Assembly (NCBI RefSeq): GCF_000189395.1
Contig: NZ_AEPB01000032.1
Location: 1 to 64,000, forward strand
From: Planococcus donghaensis MPA1U2
Lineage (GTDB): Bacteria; Bacillota; Bacilli; Bacillales_A; Planococcaceae
Length of the DNA stretch: 64,000 nt
Direction of reading: 5' to 3'
Shown piece by piece: positions 36,405-50,568 of the stretch (position 1 is the first letter of the stretch; each line of letters starts with the position of its first letter). Under the pieces are notes generated by a model that did no database searches, was not told where the DNA came from, and saw only the letters and a program-made list of their open reading frames with translations. The position numbers and the translations under genes were made by a program.

Positions 36405-36430
36405 CAAACCCGTTTCTCTTTCTTTATACT
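36401..36430 (+). promoter_or_regulatory. Sigma-A promoter of the pyr operon
   Basis: A perfect TTGACA (overlapping the preceding stop codon), 18 bp, then TATACT. Transcription would start about 36437 and yield a leader of about 160 nt. Confidence 0.8.
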
Positions 36431-36439
36431 TAAAAAAAC

Positions 36440-37135
<696 letters not shown>

Positions 37136-37162
37136 AGAGATAGAGACAGGGGAGAATGGAAA

Positions 37163-38449
37163 TTGAGTGAAGCTATTTTAGATGTACAAGATAAACCAAA
37201 AGTAGGACAATGGATCTCGCTAAGCTTGCAGCATATGTTTGCCATGTTTGGTGCAACGATTTTAGTGCCACAACTAGTCGGGCTGAGCCCAGCCATCGCG
37301 TTGTTAACAAGTGGAATTGCCACAATCATTTTTATCATTATTACACAATTTAAAGTACCAGCATACTTAGGCTCATCATTCGCCTTTATCGTGCCAATCA
37401 CGATTGCTACAGAAACAGGTGGAATTGGGTCAGCCATGATCGGGGCCATGTTTGTATCTCTCGTTTACGCCATAGTCGCCTTGATTATTTGGAAAACCGG
37501 TTATCATTGGTTGATGAAACTACTTCCACCAATTGTAGTAGGACCCGTCATCATCGTCATTGGACTTGCTTTATCAGGCACTGCGGTCAATATGGCCATG
37601 ACGATTCCGGCAGAAGGCGGATCGGAATACAGTTTATTGCATTTCTCAGCTGCAATTGTCACATTGTTTACTGCAATCATTTGTAACATTTACTTTAAAA
37701 ATATCATTTCGTTAATGCCGATCTTAATCGGAATTATTGTGGGGTATGGTTACTCTGCAGCCATCGGGATTATCGACTTTACAGCAATTGGCGAAGCAAG
37801 CTGGTTCGCGGTTCCAGAATTCTTGATCCCTGGAGTGGATTATTCGTTTCAAGTAACGCCAACCTTGCTGTTCGTCATGGTCCCAATCGCTATCGTCACC
37901 ATTTCTGAACACATTGGGCATCAGCTCGTGTTAGGAAAAATTGTTGATAGAAATTACATAAAAGATCCTGGTTTGCACCGGTCGATACTAGGAGACGGCA
38001 TTGGCACATTCATTTCTTCGCTAGTCGGTGGTCCACCAAAAACCACTTATGGTGAAAACATTGGAGTGCTTGCCATAACAAAAGTGTTTTCTGTGTATGT
38101 CATTCTTGGCGCAGCAGTGTTCGCCATCGCATTTTCTTTCTTTGGCAAATTGATGGCAGTTATTGAAACCATCCCAACGGCTGTTCTTGGCGGAATTTCC
38201 ATCTTGCTGTTCGGAATTATCGCTTCATCGGGATTACGGATGCTAGTAGACAACAACATCGATTTCGGCAACAACCGCAACTTAGTCATCTCGTCAGTTA
38301 TTTTAGTAATCGGGATTGGTGGAGCGAAGCTTGAGTTTAGTGAATCTTTCTCGATCGAAGGAATGGCACTTGCTGCGATTGTCGGTGTTATCTTGAACTT
38401 AGTATTACCTGGAATGAACAAAAAAGAACTAGACGACGGAACTGAATAA
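37163..38449 (+). CDS. pyrP: Uracil permease
   Basis: A 428-residue nucleobase:cation symporter-2 (NCS2/UraA) family transporter with about 14 membrane segments. Signatures: LQHMFAMFGATILVP near the N-terminus, the substrate-site helix segment ISEHIGHQLVLG, and SLVGGPPKTTYGENIGV. It imports uracil by proton symport. TTG start behind GGGGAGA. The gap to pyrR is 27 bases and contains no attenuator, unlike B. subtilis; an attenuator follows the gene. Confidence 0.94.
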   Translation: MSEAILDVQDKPKVGQWISLSLQHMFAMFGATILVPQLVGLSPAIALLTSGIATIIFIIITQFKVPAYLGSSFAFIVPITIATETGGIGSAMIGAMFVSLVYAIVALIIWKTGYHWLMKLLPPIVVGPVIIVIGLALSGTAVNMAMTIPAEGGSEYSLLHFSAAIVTLFTAIICNIYFKNIISLMPILIGIIVGYGYSAAIGIIDFTAIGEASWFAVPEFLIPGVDYSFQVTPTLLFVMVPIAIVTISEHIGHQLVLGKIVDRNYIKDPGLHRSILGDGIGTFISSLVGGPPKTTYGENIGVLAITKVFSVYVILGAAVFAIAFSFFGKLMAVIETIPTAVLGGISILLFGIIASSGLRMLVDNNIDFGNNRNLVISSVILVIGIGGAKLEFSESFSIEGMALAAIVGVILNLVLPGMNKKELDDGTE

Positions 38450-38457
38450 TTACCTTT

Positions 38458-38554
38458 TAATGAATGTCCAGAGAGGCATGGAAAGGATCGAAGAATGGGT
38501 AAACTCTACCCTTTTTTCCTCACACCTTCCTGCCCCTGGGAAGGTGTTTTTTTG
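38458..38554 (+). promoter_or_regulatory. PyrR-dependent attenuator 2 (pyrP-pyrB gap)
   Basis: PyrR loop core TCCAGAGAGGC at 38467-38477, followed by terminator stem ACACCTTCC / GGAAGGTGT at 38522-38547 and seven T. It controls readthrough from pyrP into the biosynthetic genes. Confidence 0.9.
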
Positions 38555-38581
38555 TCTGAAGAATGAGAGGATGAGTCAATT

Positions 38582-39451
38582 TTGCCAAACTTACTATCTA
38601 TGAACAACTTAGAAAATGACACGATTATGAGTTTGCTTGAGCGCGCTGGAGAATTTCAGCGAGGCGAGAGAGCGCCAATTGATGGCACAGTCGTCAACTT
38701 GTTTTTTGAACCTAGCACAAGAACGAAAATGAGCTTTGAAATGGCGGAGCATCATATGGGACTCGCTGTACTGCCATTTGAAACAGCCTTTTCCAGCATT
38801 TTAAAAGGTGAAACGCTTTACGATACTGTTAAAACGATGGAAGCGATTGGTGTAGGAGCAGTCATTATCCGCCATGAAGAAGAAGAGTATTACCAACAAC
38901 TTGAAGGATGCAACGTGGCTGTCATCAATGGGGGAGACGGCTCGGGACAGCATCCTACACAATCTCTTTTAGACTTAATGACCATTTATCAAGAGTTCGG
39001 ACGGATCGAAGGCATTCACGTTACCATCGTCGGCGACATTGCTCATAGCCGAGTCGCAAAATCAAACGCAGCTGCGCTCAAGCAATTAGGAGCTAAAGTA
39101 AGCTTTATTTGTCCAGAAGAATGGAGCGGTGACTATGAATCCTCAGAGCACTTAGATAATTTTATTGAAACCACAGATGTAGTCATGATGCTACGCGTCC
39201 AACACGAACGTCATGCAGTCTCAGCGCTTTTTTCAAAAGAAAACTACCATGAACAATATGGATTGACTGTAGAACGAGAGCAGAAGATGAAAGACGGAGC
39301 CATTATTATGCACCCCGCTCCAATCAACCGTGGTGTGGAAATAGCCGATTGTCTCGTTGAGTGTGACCGATCAAGAATTTTTAAACAAATGGCTAACGGA
39401 GTTTTCATCCGGATGGCAGTACTTGAATACGCATTGAAAGGGAGAGATTGA
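38582..39451 (+). CDS. pyrB: Aspartate carbamoyltransferase catalytic chain
   Basis: A 289-residue enzyme joining carbamoyl phosphate and aspartate, the second step of UMP synthesis. The carbamoyl-phosphate motif [16 protein letters not shown] lies at about residues 41-56, and [17 protein letters not shown] and [11 protein letters not shown] are further signatures. No pyrI regulatory chain is present, as expected for Firmicutes, where regulation is by PyrR. TTG start behind GAGAGG. It is separated by one base from pyrC. Confidence 0.95.
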   Translation: MPNLLSMNNLENDTIMSLLERAGEFQRGERAPIDGTVVNLFFEPSTRTKMSFEMAEHHMGLAVLPFETAFSSILKGETLYDTVKTMEAIGVGAVIIRHEEEEYYQQLEGCNVAVINGGDGSGQHPTQSLLDLMTIYQEFGRIEGIHVTIVGDIAHSRVAKSNAAALKQLGAKVSFICPEEWSGDYESSEHLDNFIETTDVVMMLRVQHERHAVSALFSKENYHEQYGLTVEREQKMKDGAIIMHPAPINRGVEIADCLVECDRSRIFKQMANGVFIRMAVLEYALKGRD

Positions 39452-39452
39452 C

Positions 39453-40730
39453 TTGAATTTATTCATTAACAACGTAAACATGCTGCAAAATGGAGAACTA
39501 ACACCTACAAATATTCGTATCAAAGAAGGCAAAATTGAAGAAATCGGTCAAGAGTTACAAGTAAATAATGAGACCCAAATTGACGGCAAGGGCCGGATGA
39601 TTGCACCAGGATTTGTTGATGTCCACGTTCATTTACGTGAACCAGGTGGCGAACAGAAAGAAACAATCGAAAGCGGGACAAAATCTGCGGCAAAAGGTGG
39701 CTACACAACGATATGTGCAATGCCAAATACACGCCCAGTACCTGATACGAAAGAAAATCTGCAGCTAGTCAACGGATTGATCGAAAAAAATGCGCTTATC
39801 CGAGTTTTGCCGTATGCTTCGATCACGATAAGAGAAGCAGGGAAAGAACGAACGAATTTACAAGAGCTAAAAGAAAATGGTGCTTTTGCTTTCACTGATG
39901 ACGGTGTTGGCATTCAAGAAGCAGGCATGATGTACGAAACAATGCAAGACGCAGCGAAAATTGAAATGGCAGTTGTTGCGCATTGTGAAGACAATAGCTT
40001 GATATATGATGGTGTCATGCACGAAGGCAAGCGGAGCAAAGAATTAGGGTTAAAAGGCATACCTGCAATTGCAGAATCCGTGCATATCGCTCGTGACATT
40101 TTACTTGCTGAAGCAGCAGGAGCACATTACCACGTATGCCACGTTAGCACGAAAGAATCGGTTCGCGTCATTCGAGACGCAAAACGTGCAGGAGTTCGCG
40201 TAACAGCTGAAGTTACACCTCACCACTTGTTGTTGACGGAAGATGATATTCCATCAGACGATGCAAACTACAAAATGAACCCACCGCTTCGTGCGAAAGA
40301 AGATTGGGAAGCGTTACACGAAGGATTACTTGACGGCACGCTAGACTTTATCGCGACAGACCATGCACCGCACACAGAAGCAGAAAAAACAAATGGCATG
40401 AACGGCTCGATGTTCGGGATTGTCGGGTTTGAAACGGCATTTCCACTGCTCCATAGCAAGTTTGTCAAAACCGGTAAATGGTCGTTACAACAACTAATCG
40501 ACTGGTTAACAATCAAACCAAGCCAAACCTTCAATATGCCATATGGCACAATGGAAATTGGACAAACAGCGGATCTTGTACTATTAGATCTTGAAAAACA
40601 GCAACCAATTCAAGTAGAAGAATTTTTATCAAAAGGTAAAAATACACCGTTTAATGGGTGGAATTGTACAGGGTGGCCAGTAATGACCATCTTTGGTGGT
40701 GAAATTGTATGGCAGGAGGAGAAAAATTGA
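39453..40730 (+). CDS. pyrC: Dihydroorotase
   Basis: A 425-residue class I amidohydrolase forming dihydroorotate from carbamoyl-aspartate. The metal site HVHLREPG (about residues 58-65), further histidines in VVAHCED and [11 protein letters not shown], and the catalytic aspartate in [10 protein letters not shown] (about 305) are visible. TTG start with a GGGAGA site in the pyrB 3' end. The stop overlaps the carA start (TGATG). Confidence 0.95.
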   Translation: MNLFINNVNMLQNGELTPTNIRIKEGKIEEIGQELQVNNETQIDGKGRMIAPGFVDVHVHLREPGGEQKETIESGTKSAAKGGYTTICAMPNTRPVPDTKENLQLVNGLIEKNALIRVLPYASITIREAGKERTNLQELKENGAFAFTDDGVGIQEAGMMYETMQDAAKIEMAVVAHCEDNSLIYDGVMHEGKRSKELGLKGIPAIAESVHIARDILLAEAAGAHYHVCHVSTKESVRVIRDAKRAGVRVTAEVTPHHLLLTEDDIPSDDANYKMNPPLRAKEDWEALHEGLLDGTLDFIATDHAPHTEAEKTNGMNGSMFGIVGFETAFPLLHSKFVKTGKWSLQQLIDWLTIKPSQTFNMPYGTMEIGQTADLVLLDLEKQQPIQVEEFLSKGKNTPFNGWNCTGWPVMTIFGGEIVWQEEKN

Positions 40731-41824
40731 TGAAACGATATTTAATCTTAGAAGACGGTACGGTATTTGAAGGAACAGCATTCGGCGGTGACGATGCCTC
40801 AGTAGGAGAAATCGTGTTTAATACCAGTATGACCGGTTATCAAGAAATTTTATCAGACCCTTCTTATTGCGGACAAATTGTTACAATGACTTATCCATTA
40901 ATCGGCAACTACGGCATTAATAGCGACGATTTTGAATCGATTGAACCCGCAGTAAAAGGGATGGTCGTTCGTGAAATTGCTGAATTCCCATCCAATTTCA
41001 GAAACAATTCAACTCTAGATGAGTTGTTCAAAATTAAAGGCATTCCAGGAATTTCTGGGATCGATACGCGCAAATTAACACGCTTAATACGCTCAAAAGG
41101 GGCCATTAAAGGTGTGTTAACTGCAGCAGGCGAAGAAGTTCAAATTGATCAAGTTGTGAAGTCGCTTCAAGATACTGTATTACCTAGCGACCAAGTGGCG
41201 CAAGTTTCAACAGGGCGTCCTTACCCAAGTCCAGGTCGTGGCAAGCGCGTCGTCTTAATCGACTACGGCATGAAACACGGTATTTTGCGCGAACTTAACA
41301 ACCGAGACTGTGATGTAATTGTTGTACCTTATAACACTTCTTCAAGAGAAATAATGGCTTGGGGCCCAGATGGTGTCATGCTCTCAAATGGACCAGGAGA
41401 TCCAAAAGACGTAGAGGAATGTGTAGAAGTGGTACGCGAATTGCTTGGACAAGTTCCAATCTTCGGCATATGTCTTGGACACCAATTGTTTGCAAGAGCT
41501 TGTGGTGCAGACACGTTCAAATTGAAATTCGGACATCGCGGCGGCAATCATCCAGTGCGTGACTTAGTCACAGGCAAAATCGAAATCACATCACAAAATC
41601 ATGGCTACGCAGTAGATGAAGATACGCTACAAGGAACACGCTTAAAAGTAACGCATAGCGCATTAAATGATGGCACAAACGAAGGTCTAGCTCACTTGGA
41701 CTATCCGGCATTTACGGTTCAATACCATCCAGAATCATCACCAGGACCTGAAGACTCAAACTATTTATTCGATCGCTTTATCGATGTAATGAACGCAACT
41801 CGAAAGGAGCAACAACATGCCTAA
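40730..41824 (+). CDS. carA: Carbamoyl-phosphate synthase small chain
   Basis: A 364-residue glutaminase subunit (PyrAA in B. subtilis) delivering ammonia to CarB. The N-terminal domain ends near residue 150; the class I glutamine amidotransferase domain has the nucleophile Cys in FGICLGHQL and the His-Glu pair in [11 protein letters not shown] chose the ATG at 40730, which gives the conserved [15 protein letters not shown] start, with AGGAGGA upstream. The longer frame lies inside pyrC. It overlaps carB by eight bases. Confidence 0.95.
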   Translation: MKRYLILEDGTVFEGTAFGGDDASVGEIVFNTSMTGYQEILSDPSYCGQIVTMTYPLIGNYGINSDDFESIEPAVKGMVVREIAEFPSNFRNNSTLDELFKIKGIPGISGIDTRKLTRLIRSKGAIKGVLTAAGEEVQIDQVVKSLQDTVLPSDQVAQVSTGRPYPSPGRGKRVVLIDYGMKHGILRELNNRDCDVIVVPYNTSSREIMAWGPDGVMLSNGPGDPKDVEECVEVVRELLGQVPIFGICLGHQLFARACGADTFKLKFGHRGGNHPVRDLVTGKIEITSQNHGYAVDEDTLQGTRLKVTHSALNDGTNEGLAHLDYPAFTVQYHPESSPGPEDSNYLFDRFIDVMNATRKEQQHA

Positions 41825-44800
41825 AAGACAAGATATTCAAAGTATACTCGTAATCGGATCAGGACCAATCGTAATCGGACAAGCAGCAGAGTTTGACTAT
41901 GCAGGAACACAAGCGTGTCTTGCATTAAAAGAAGAAGGTTACCGCGTAATCTTGATTAACTCAAATCCTGCAACCATTATGACGGACACAGAAGTCGCAG
42001 ATAAAGTGTATATCGAACCGATTACACTCGAATTTGTTAGCCGCATCTTACGCAAAGAGCGTCCGGATGCGCTTCTCCCAACTCTAGGTGGTCAAACTGG
42101 GTTGAACATGGCGATTGAATTGGACGAATCGGGCATTTTAGACGAATTGAATATCGAAATTTTAGGCACTAAGCTCGAAGCAATTCATAAAGCAGAAGAC
42201 CGTGATTTGTTTAGAACTTTAATGAACGAACTTGGCGAACCAGTTCCGGATTCGGACATTATTCACAATATGACAGAAGCTGAAAATTTCGTCGACCGTG
42301 TTGGCTACCCAGTTATTGTTCGTCCAGCCTTTACTTTAGGTGGAACGGGTGGCGGAATTTGTCATGACTACGAGCAGTTAAAAGAAATTGTCGCGAGTGG
42401 CTTAAAGTACAGTCCTGTAACTCAATGTTTGCTAGAAAAATCAATTGCAGGTTTTAAAGAAGTTGAATACGAAGTAATGCGTGATAAAAACGATACAGCA
42501 ATCGTTGTTTGTAATATGGAAAACATTGATCCGGTCGGCATTCATACAGGAGATTCTATCGTTGTAGCACCAAGCCAAACCTTATCAGACCGTGAATACC
42601 AAATGCTGCGAAATGTTTCGCTGAAAATCATTCGTGCCTTGAAAATTGAAGGTGGCTGTAACGTTCAATTAGCATTAGACCCGTTTAGCTTTAACTACTA
42701 CATCATTGAAGTAAATCCGCGGGTTAGCCGATCATCAGCATTAGCATCTAAAGCGACAGGTTATCCTATTGCGAAATTAGCTGCGAAAATTGCAGTCGGT
42801 TTAACGTTAGATGAAATGATGAATCCAGTAACTGGGCGTACTTATGCTGCTTTCGAGCCAGCATTAGACTATGTCGTAACGAAAATTCCACGCTGGCCTT
42901 TTGATAAATTTGAAGCCGCAAAACGTAATTTAGGAACGCAAATGAAAGCAACTGGCGAAGTTATGGCGATGGGACGTACATTTGAAGAGTCGATCTTAAA
43001 AGCTGTTCGTTCATTAGAAACAGGGCAATTCCACTTAAAGTTAAAAAATGCGGATAGCATGAGTGATGAATGGATTCAAAAACGTATTTGTCGAGCGGGA
43101 GATGAGCGTTTGTTCTTTATTGGCGAAGCACTTCGCCGCGGTGTAACCATCGAAACCATTAACGAATGGAGCCAAATCGATTTATTCTTCTTAAAGAAAT
43201 TCGAAAACATCGTAAAATACGAAGAAGATTTGAAAAACGCCGCGTTTGATTACGACGTAGCCAAACGTGCCAAACGTTTAGGGTTTGCAGATCGGACGAT
43301 CGCGAAACTTTGGAACACAACAGAACAACAAGTATACAATTGGCGCAAAGAACAAAAATTAATGCCGGTATACAAAATGGTGGATACATGTGCAGCTGAG
43401 TTTGAATCCGAAACGCCTTATTTTTACGGAACGTATGAAGATGAAAATGAATCAGTAAAGACCGATAAAGAATCCGTTATTGTTCTTGGTTCAGGTCCAA
43501 TCCGCATTGGTCAAGGTGTCGAGTTTGATTACGCAACGGTGCATTCAGTATGGGCCATTAAAGAAGCAGGTTATGAAGCCATTATCGTCAACAACAATCC
43601 AGAAACGGTTTCAACTGACTTTTCTATCTCTGACAAATTGTATTTTGAGCCACTGACGATTGAAGACGTAATGCACATCGTTGACCTAGAGCAGCCAAAA
43701 GGAGTCGTCGTTCAATTTGGCGGCCAAACAGCGATCAACTTAGCTGAAAAACTCGAACAAAATGGCGTGAAGATTCTCGGCACATCATTAGAAGACACAG
43801 ATCGTGCAGAAAACCGAAATAAATTCGAAGCAGCACTGCACGAAATCGGCATTCCACAGCCACTAGGTAAAACAGCGGTGAACACAGAAGAAGCCATTAT
43901 TATCGCAGGAGATATCGGCTATCCGGTACTAGTTCGCCCTTCTTATGTATTAGGTGGACGCGCAATGGAAATCGTTTATAACGAAGAAGATTTAAAACAT
44001 TATATGGAACACGCAGTAGAAGCGAGTCCAGAACATCCAGTCTTAGTTGATCGCTACTTAACCGGAATTGAAATCGAAGTAGATGCAATTTCAGATGGAG
44101 AAAACGTCTTGATCCCAGGAATTATGGAACACATTGAACGCGCAGGTGTCCATTCGGGCGACTCGATTGCAGTTTATCCAACACAAAACATCTCGAACGA
44201 GTTACTAGAAACCTTAGTAGACTATACGACGCGACTTGCAAAAGGATTAAACATTGTCGGCTTGCTAAATATCCAGTACGTGATATCAAAAGGTGAAGTA
44301 TTTGTTATTGAAGTAAATCCGCGCTCAAGCCGGACAGTGCCATTTATGAGTAAAATCACATCGATTCCAATGGCGAACATCGCCACCAAAGCAATTCTTG
44401 GCCAAAGCATAGTCGACCAAGGCTTTACACCAGGTCTTGCGCCGATTTCAAAAGGGGTCTTTGTAAAAGTACCGGTCTTCTCTTTTGCGAAGTTACGCCG
44501 TGTAGACATTACGCTTGGCCCAGAAATGAAATCAACTGGAGAAGTAATGGGCAAAGACACAACACTCGAAAAAGCTCTTTATAAAGGGTTAGCGGCAGCT
44601 GGCATGGAAGTAAAAGATCATGGCACAGTGCTACTAACCGTCGCAGATAAAGACAAAGAAGAAGCGGTTGGATTAGCAAAACGCTTTAAAGCGATCGGTT
44701 ATCAAATCATGGCTACTGGTGGAACTGCCAAAGCATTCGAGGAAGCTGGCATAGTAGTAGCACCAATCGGTAAAATTGGTTCAGAAGGCAAAACTTTGCT

Positions 44801-45001
44801 AGATGTTATTCAAAATGGCGATACGCAAATTGTCATCAACACCTTAACAAAGGGCAAACAGCCACAACGTGACGGATTCCGCATTCGCCGTGAATCGGTT
44901 GAAAACGGCATTCCTTGCTTAACTTCACTCGATACAGCAGAAGCGATGCTTCGCGTCATCGAATCTATGACGTTTTCAGCTGAAGCAATGGGGGCAGGTA
45001 T

Positions 45002-45005
<4 letters not shown>
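41817..45005 (+). CDS. carB: Carbamoyl-phosphate synthase large chain
   Basis: A 1062-residue synthase (PyrAB) with two homologous ATP-grasp halves: residues about 1-400 (carboxyphosphate; [24 protein letters not shown]) and about 550-930 (carbamate phosphorylation; [13 protein letters not shown]), an oligomerisation part between them, and a C-terminal allosteric MGS-like domain (about 935-1060). It makes carbamoyl phosphate from bicarbonate, ATP and glutamine nitrogen. ATG with AAAGGAG. It overlaps pyrK (ATGA). Confidence 0.96.
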
Positions 45006-47362
<2,357 letters not shown>

Positions 47363-47366
<4 letters not shown>

Positions 47367-47986
47367 AACACGAAATAGCGAACCATTTATTATCAATCGG
47401 TGCAGTTGAGCTGCGTCCGCAACAACCATTCACATGGGCATCCGGTGTCAAATCTCCGATTTATTGCGACAATCGATTAACAATGTCTTACCCGGCGGTG
47501 CGAAAAGACATAGCTAAAGGGTTAGCTGAAACCATTAACGAATATTATCCTGAATGTGAAGTAATAGCAGGAACTGCAACAGCGGGAATTCCACATGCTG
47601 CATGGGTTAGTGATTTGTTAGAATTGCCAATGGTTTATGTACGTTCGAAAGCAAAAGAACATGGTCAAACGAATATGATTGAAGGAAAGATCGAAAACGG
47701 TAAAAAAGTAGTCGTCGTTGAAGACTTAATCTCAAAAGGTGGTTCGGTGTTGCAAGCAGCACAAGCGTTAGAAGCAGCAGGATTTGACGTGCTTGGAATC
47801 GTTGCGATTTTCACTTATGATTTGCCTCAATCAATTGAGGCTATCACAGGGGCGGGCTACACATTCCACACATTGACGGATTTCCCAGCACTTGTTGAAC
47901 AAGCATTAGACACAAAAGCAATCAATAAAGCAGATATGCCAATGCTTGCAGATTGGCACGAAAAATTAAAAGCAGGAACCTTGTAG
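47363..47986 (+). CDS. pyrE: Orotate phosphoribosyltransferase
   Basis: A 207-residue type I phosphoribosyltransferase making OMP from orotate and [16 protein letters not shown] and SPIYCDNRL lie near the N-terminus; the PRPP motif [13 protein letters not shown] is at about residues 113-125. I favour the TTG at 47363 (TTGA overlap with the pyrF stop, GGAGTGG upstream, N-terminus matching the family). An in-frame ATG at 47348 is the alternative. It is the last gene of the pyr operon. Confidence 0.94.
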
Positions 47987-48013
47987 AACCGGCCTTTTGG
48001 TCGGTTTTTTTAA
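47987..48013 (+). terminator. Terminator of the pyr operon
   Basis: AACCGGCC and GGTCGGTT (one G-T pair) around TTTT, followed by a T-run. Confidence 0.85.
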
Positions 48014-48030
48014 TATTAAAATAAAAATCA

Positions 48031-48059
48031 TTGACAGTTCGAAAATAACTGAATACAAT
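48031..48059 (+). promoter_or_regulatory. Sigma-A promoter of the padR operon
   Basis: Perfect TTGACA, 17 bp, TACAAT. Transcription would start about 48066, just before the repeat cluster at 48081-48129. Confidence 0.85.
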
Positions 48060-48080
48060 GAAAGTAACTAGTTGGTAATG

Positions 48081-48129
48081 CAAGGTAGTTATTTTTTTGA
48101 GTAGCTATCTTGTAATGCCTAGTACCTTG
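48081..48129 (+). promoter_or_regulatory. Candidate PadR operator: interrupted inverted repeat
   Basis: CAAGGTAGTTA at 48081-48091 and TAGCTATCTTG at 48102-48112 form an inverted repeat (9 of 11 pairs), each with an adjoining GTAATGC copy, and TACCTTG at 48123-48129 repeats the outer arm. It lies between the start site and the padR gene, a usual place for PadR autorepression. The same RNA could also fold as a hairpin. Confidence 0.5.
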
Positions 48130-48142
48130 AGGAGGAAATATA

Positions 48143-48496
48143 ATGGCTCTTAGAAGTCAGTTATTGAAAGGAGTTTTGGATGCTTGTGTAATGGCTGTGG
48201 TTGAAGAACAACCTGTTTACGGCTATGAACTATCGCAAAAACTTCAAAAAATTGGATTGCCTAATATTAGTGATGGCACAATTTACCCTGTATTGTTGAG
48301 GCTTCAAAAAAACGGCTTTATAAAAGGGGAGATGAAACCTTCTGCAACTGGACCCAATCGCAAATATTATTTTTTAACCGATGAAGGAAAAGAGGAACTT
48401 GAACAAATTTCTGCTGAATGGCTGCAAATCGCTGACCCCGTTAGCAAACTACTAAAAAGGAGTGAAAAAGATGAGAAAAGCAACGGAGCTAATTGA
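48143..48496 (+). CDS. PadR family transcriptional regulator
   Basis: A 117-residue PadR protein: winged helix at about residues 5-90 with the signature YGYELSQKL, DGTIYPVLLRLQKNGFI, and KYYFLTDEGKEEL, then a short C-terminal dimerisation helix, typical of the small PadR-s2 (LmrR-like) group. Such regulators repress adjacent membrane-protein or efflux genes and are released by ligands. ATG with GAGGAGG. Overlaps the DUF1129-like gene by 26 bases. The upstream repeats suggest autoregulation. Confidence 0.9.
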   Translation: MALRSQLLKGVLDACVMAVVEEQPVYGYELSQKLQKIGLPNISDGTIYPVLLRLQKNGFIKGEMKPSATGPNRKYYFLTDEGKEELEQISAEWLQIADPVSKLLKRSEKDEKSNGAN

Positions 48497-49148
48497 AGAA
48501 AATAATCAAAAAAGAGAATTATTAAATGCAGAAAACGAAAAAATTTACACAGATGTATTGCTGTATATTCGAACAGATCTGAGAGTCGATGAGCAGGCTG
48601 CAGAAGAATTATTAATGGACTTACTTGATCACTTAATCGAAGCGCAAGAAAATGGAAAAGACGCTCAAGATTTTTTTGGTGATTCTCTCGAAGCTTACGC
48701 GGATGAACTAATTGCCAATATGCCAACAGAAAACAAACGGAATATTCTAGTGCTTTTTTCTACCAGCATTCTTGGTTTAGCAGGTTGGTTTGCACTTTCT
48801 TATGGGCTTATAAATGGTATGATTTCAATATTCAAACCCGTCGATAATGAATTTGCTTTGGGGAGTGTTTCTCTAATTTTATTGTCTTTAGTATTGATCG
48901 GAATTGTTGGCATTTTTGTTATTTTCCGAGTCATTCGTACTTCTGTTTTTAAACCTAAAGTCAACGAATGGAAAGTATATGTATTGTCAGGATTGTTCGG
49001 TATGGTCGGATTTGCTTTTGTCGTAGGAGTTGGATTTTTCTTTGACGGCAAAGGTCCAGTTATTCAAATTCAGTGGTGGGTGATCTTATTAGTTGGATTG
49101 GTTTTACTAGGGGTTAATAAAGGTGTCAGTCGACTTTCAATCAATTAA
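48471..49148 (+). CDS. DUF1129-like membrane protein, partner of PadR
   Basis: A 225-residue protein. A soluble helical N-terminal domain (about residues 1-85, with EELLMDLLDHLIEAQENGKDAQDFFG broken here as LLDHLIEAQENGKDA) is followed by four membrane helices (about 90-112, 125-150, 165-186, 198-215). This two-part build matches DUF1129 proteins encoded next to PadR regulators. Function unknown; regulation of or by envelope state is a guess. I start at ATG 48471 with AAGGAG; GTG 48462 sits in that site. No transporter motifs. Confidence 0.75.
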   Translation: MRKATELIEENNQKRELLNAENEKIYTDVLLYIRTDLRVDEQAAEELLMDLLDHLIEAQENGKDAQDFFGDSLEAYADELIANMPTENKRNILVLFSTSILGLAGWFALSYGLINGMISIFKPVDNEFALGSVSLILLSLVLIGIVGIFVIFRVIRTSVFKPKVNEWKVYVLSGLFGMVGFAFVVGVGFFFDGKGPVIQIQWWVILLVGLVLLGVNKGVSRLSIN

Positions 49149-49230
49149 CTGACAAAATATAGGGGGTGAAATTGTTGGGCTCCTTCTGTATGATGAAACT
49201 AACAGATGATTCGAACGGAAGGGGATTTGT

Positions 49231-50565
49231 ATGAGCGTAGAGCGACAACAAATAAGAAAGTGGATTTCAACCTATCCTTTGTTGCAACCAATTATGAATT
49301 TACAACCAGTAGTTTGGCTAAACCCGAAGCTTAAAAAAGTGGAGGACCTGAACGATTTGCCAGTGTCTTTAGCAGATATGCAAAAAGCAGAGCAGCTGTG
49401 GCAACGGTTTGCACCATTTTTAGCAGCTGAATTTCCCGACGCGGCAGAAGCAGATGGGATAGTAGAATCCCCTTTCCGTGAAATCTCAAACATGAAAACG
49501 CAGTTAAACGAACGATTTACAAATACCATTGAAGGATCGCTGTTTTTAAAATGCGATAATGAATTGCCAATTGCAGGGTCTATTAAAGCACGTGGTGGTG
49601 TTTATGAAGTTTTGCATCATGCAGAAAAGTTGGCAATTGATGCCGACATCATCACAACCGACCAATCGTACGAGCAGTTTTCATCTGAAAAGTTCAAACA
49701 ATTTTTCAGTCAATATTCGATTGGAGTAGGTTCTACAGGGAATCTTGGACTCAGCATTGGCATTATTAGCGCGAAACTTGGATTCCAAGTTTCTGTATAC
49801 ATGTCTGCAGACGCAAAACAATGGAAAAAAGAGTTGTTGCGTGAAAAAGGGGCTACAGTCGTTGAATTTGAAGGCGATTTTAGTGAAGCCATTTTAGCTG
49901 GACGAGATGAAACACTAGCAAAACCGAATGCCTATTTTGTCGATGATGAAAAATCTAAACATTTGTTTTTAGGTTATAGTGTGGCTGCTTTTCGACTCAA
50001 GCAACAATTGAATGATGCCGGTGTAACAGTTGATGCTGAGCATCCACTATTTGTATACTTACCTTGTGGAGTAGGTGGGGCACCAGGGGGCATAGCGTTC
50101 GGACTCAAGCAAGTTTTTGGTGATGCCGTTCATTGCTTTTTTGTGGAACCTACGCATTCGCCAGCTGTTTTAATTGGATTAATGACCGGTGAAAAAAACA
50201 AAATTAGTGTACAGGATTTCGGTATCGATAATGTGACAGAAGGTGACGGCTTAGCAGTTGGAAGGCCCTCTAGTTTTGCTTCAGGTATAAGTGAAAAAAC
50301 CGTGAGCGGGATTTATACAGTTGAAGATCAACAGTTGTTTTCGTTATTAACACTATTAGCTTCAAGCGAAGGCATATTCGTAGAACCTTCCGCTACTGCA
50401 GGACTTCTCGGACCCTTAAAAATTCAAGCAAGTGATTATGCACAACTAAATAGTATTCCAATGAATACAGCTACACATATTGTTTGGGCAACTGGAGGCG
50501 CACTAGTGCCAAAAGATGAAATGGACGGATTTTATCAACGTGGCAATGAAAATTTAAGAGTGTAG
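49231..50565 (+). CDS. dsdA: D-serine ammonia-lyase
   Basis: A 444-residue fold-type II PLP enzyme deaminating D-serine to pyruvate and ammonia. The PLP lysine is Lys119 in AGSIKARGG, the phosphate loop is VGSTGNLGLSIG (about residues 167-178), and YLPCGVGGAPGGIAFGL and the C-terminal EPSATAGLLGP match DsdA. ATG with GGAAGGGG. No dsdC-type activator or dsdX transporter is adjacent. It may detoxify D-serine that would interfere with cell-wall and CoA metabolism. Confidence 0.92.
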   Translation: MSVERQQIRKWISTYPLLQPIMNLQPVVWLNPKLKKVEDLNDLPVSLADMQKAEQLWQRFAPFLAAEFPDAAEADGIVESPFREISNMKTQLNERFTNTIEGSLFLKCDNELPIAGSIKARGGVYEVLHHAEKLAIDADIITTDQSYEQFSSEKFKQFFSQYSIGVGSTGNLGLSIGIISAKLGFQVSVYMSADAKQWKKELLREKGATVVEFEGDFSEAILAGRDETLAKPNAYFVDDEKSKHLFLGYSVAAFRLKQQLNDAGVTVDAEHPLFVYLPCGVGGAPGGIAFGLKQVFGDAVHCFFVEPTHSPAVLIGLMTGEKNKISVQDFGIDNVTEGDGLAVGRPSSFASGISEKTVSGIYTVEDQQLFSLLTLLASSEGIFVEPSATAGLLGPLKIQASDYAQLNSIPMNTATHIVWATGGALVPKDEMDGFYQRGNENLRV

Positions 50566-50568
50566 CAA

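Noticed and set aside
44222-44560. 112-codon antisense open frame in carB
   Set aside because: Shadow of the carB reading frame; no ribosome binding site.
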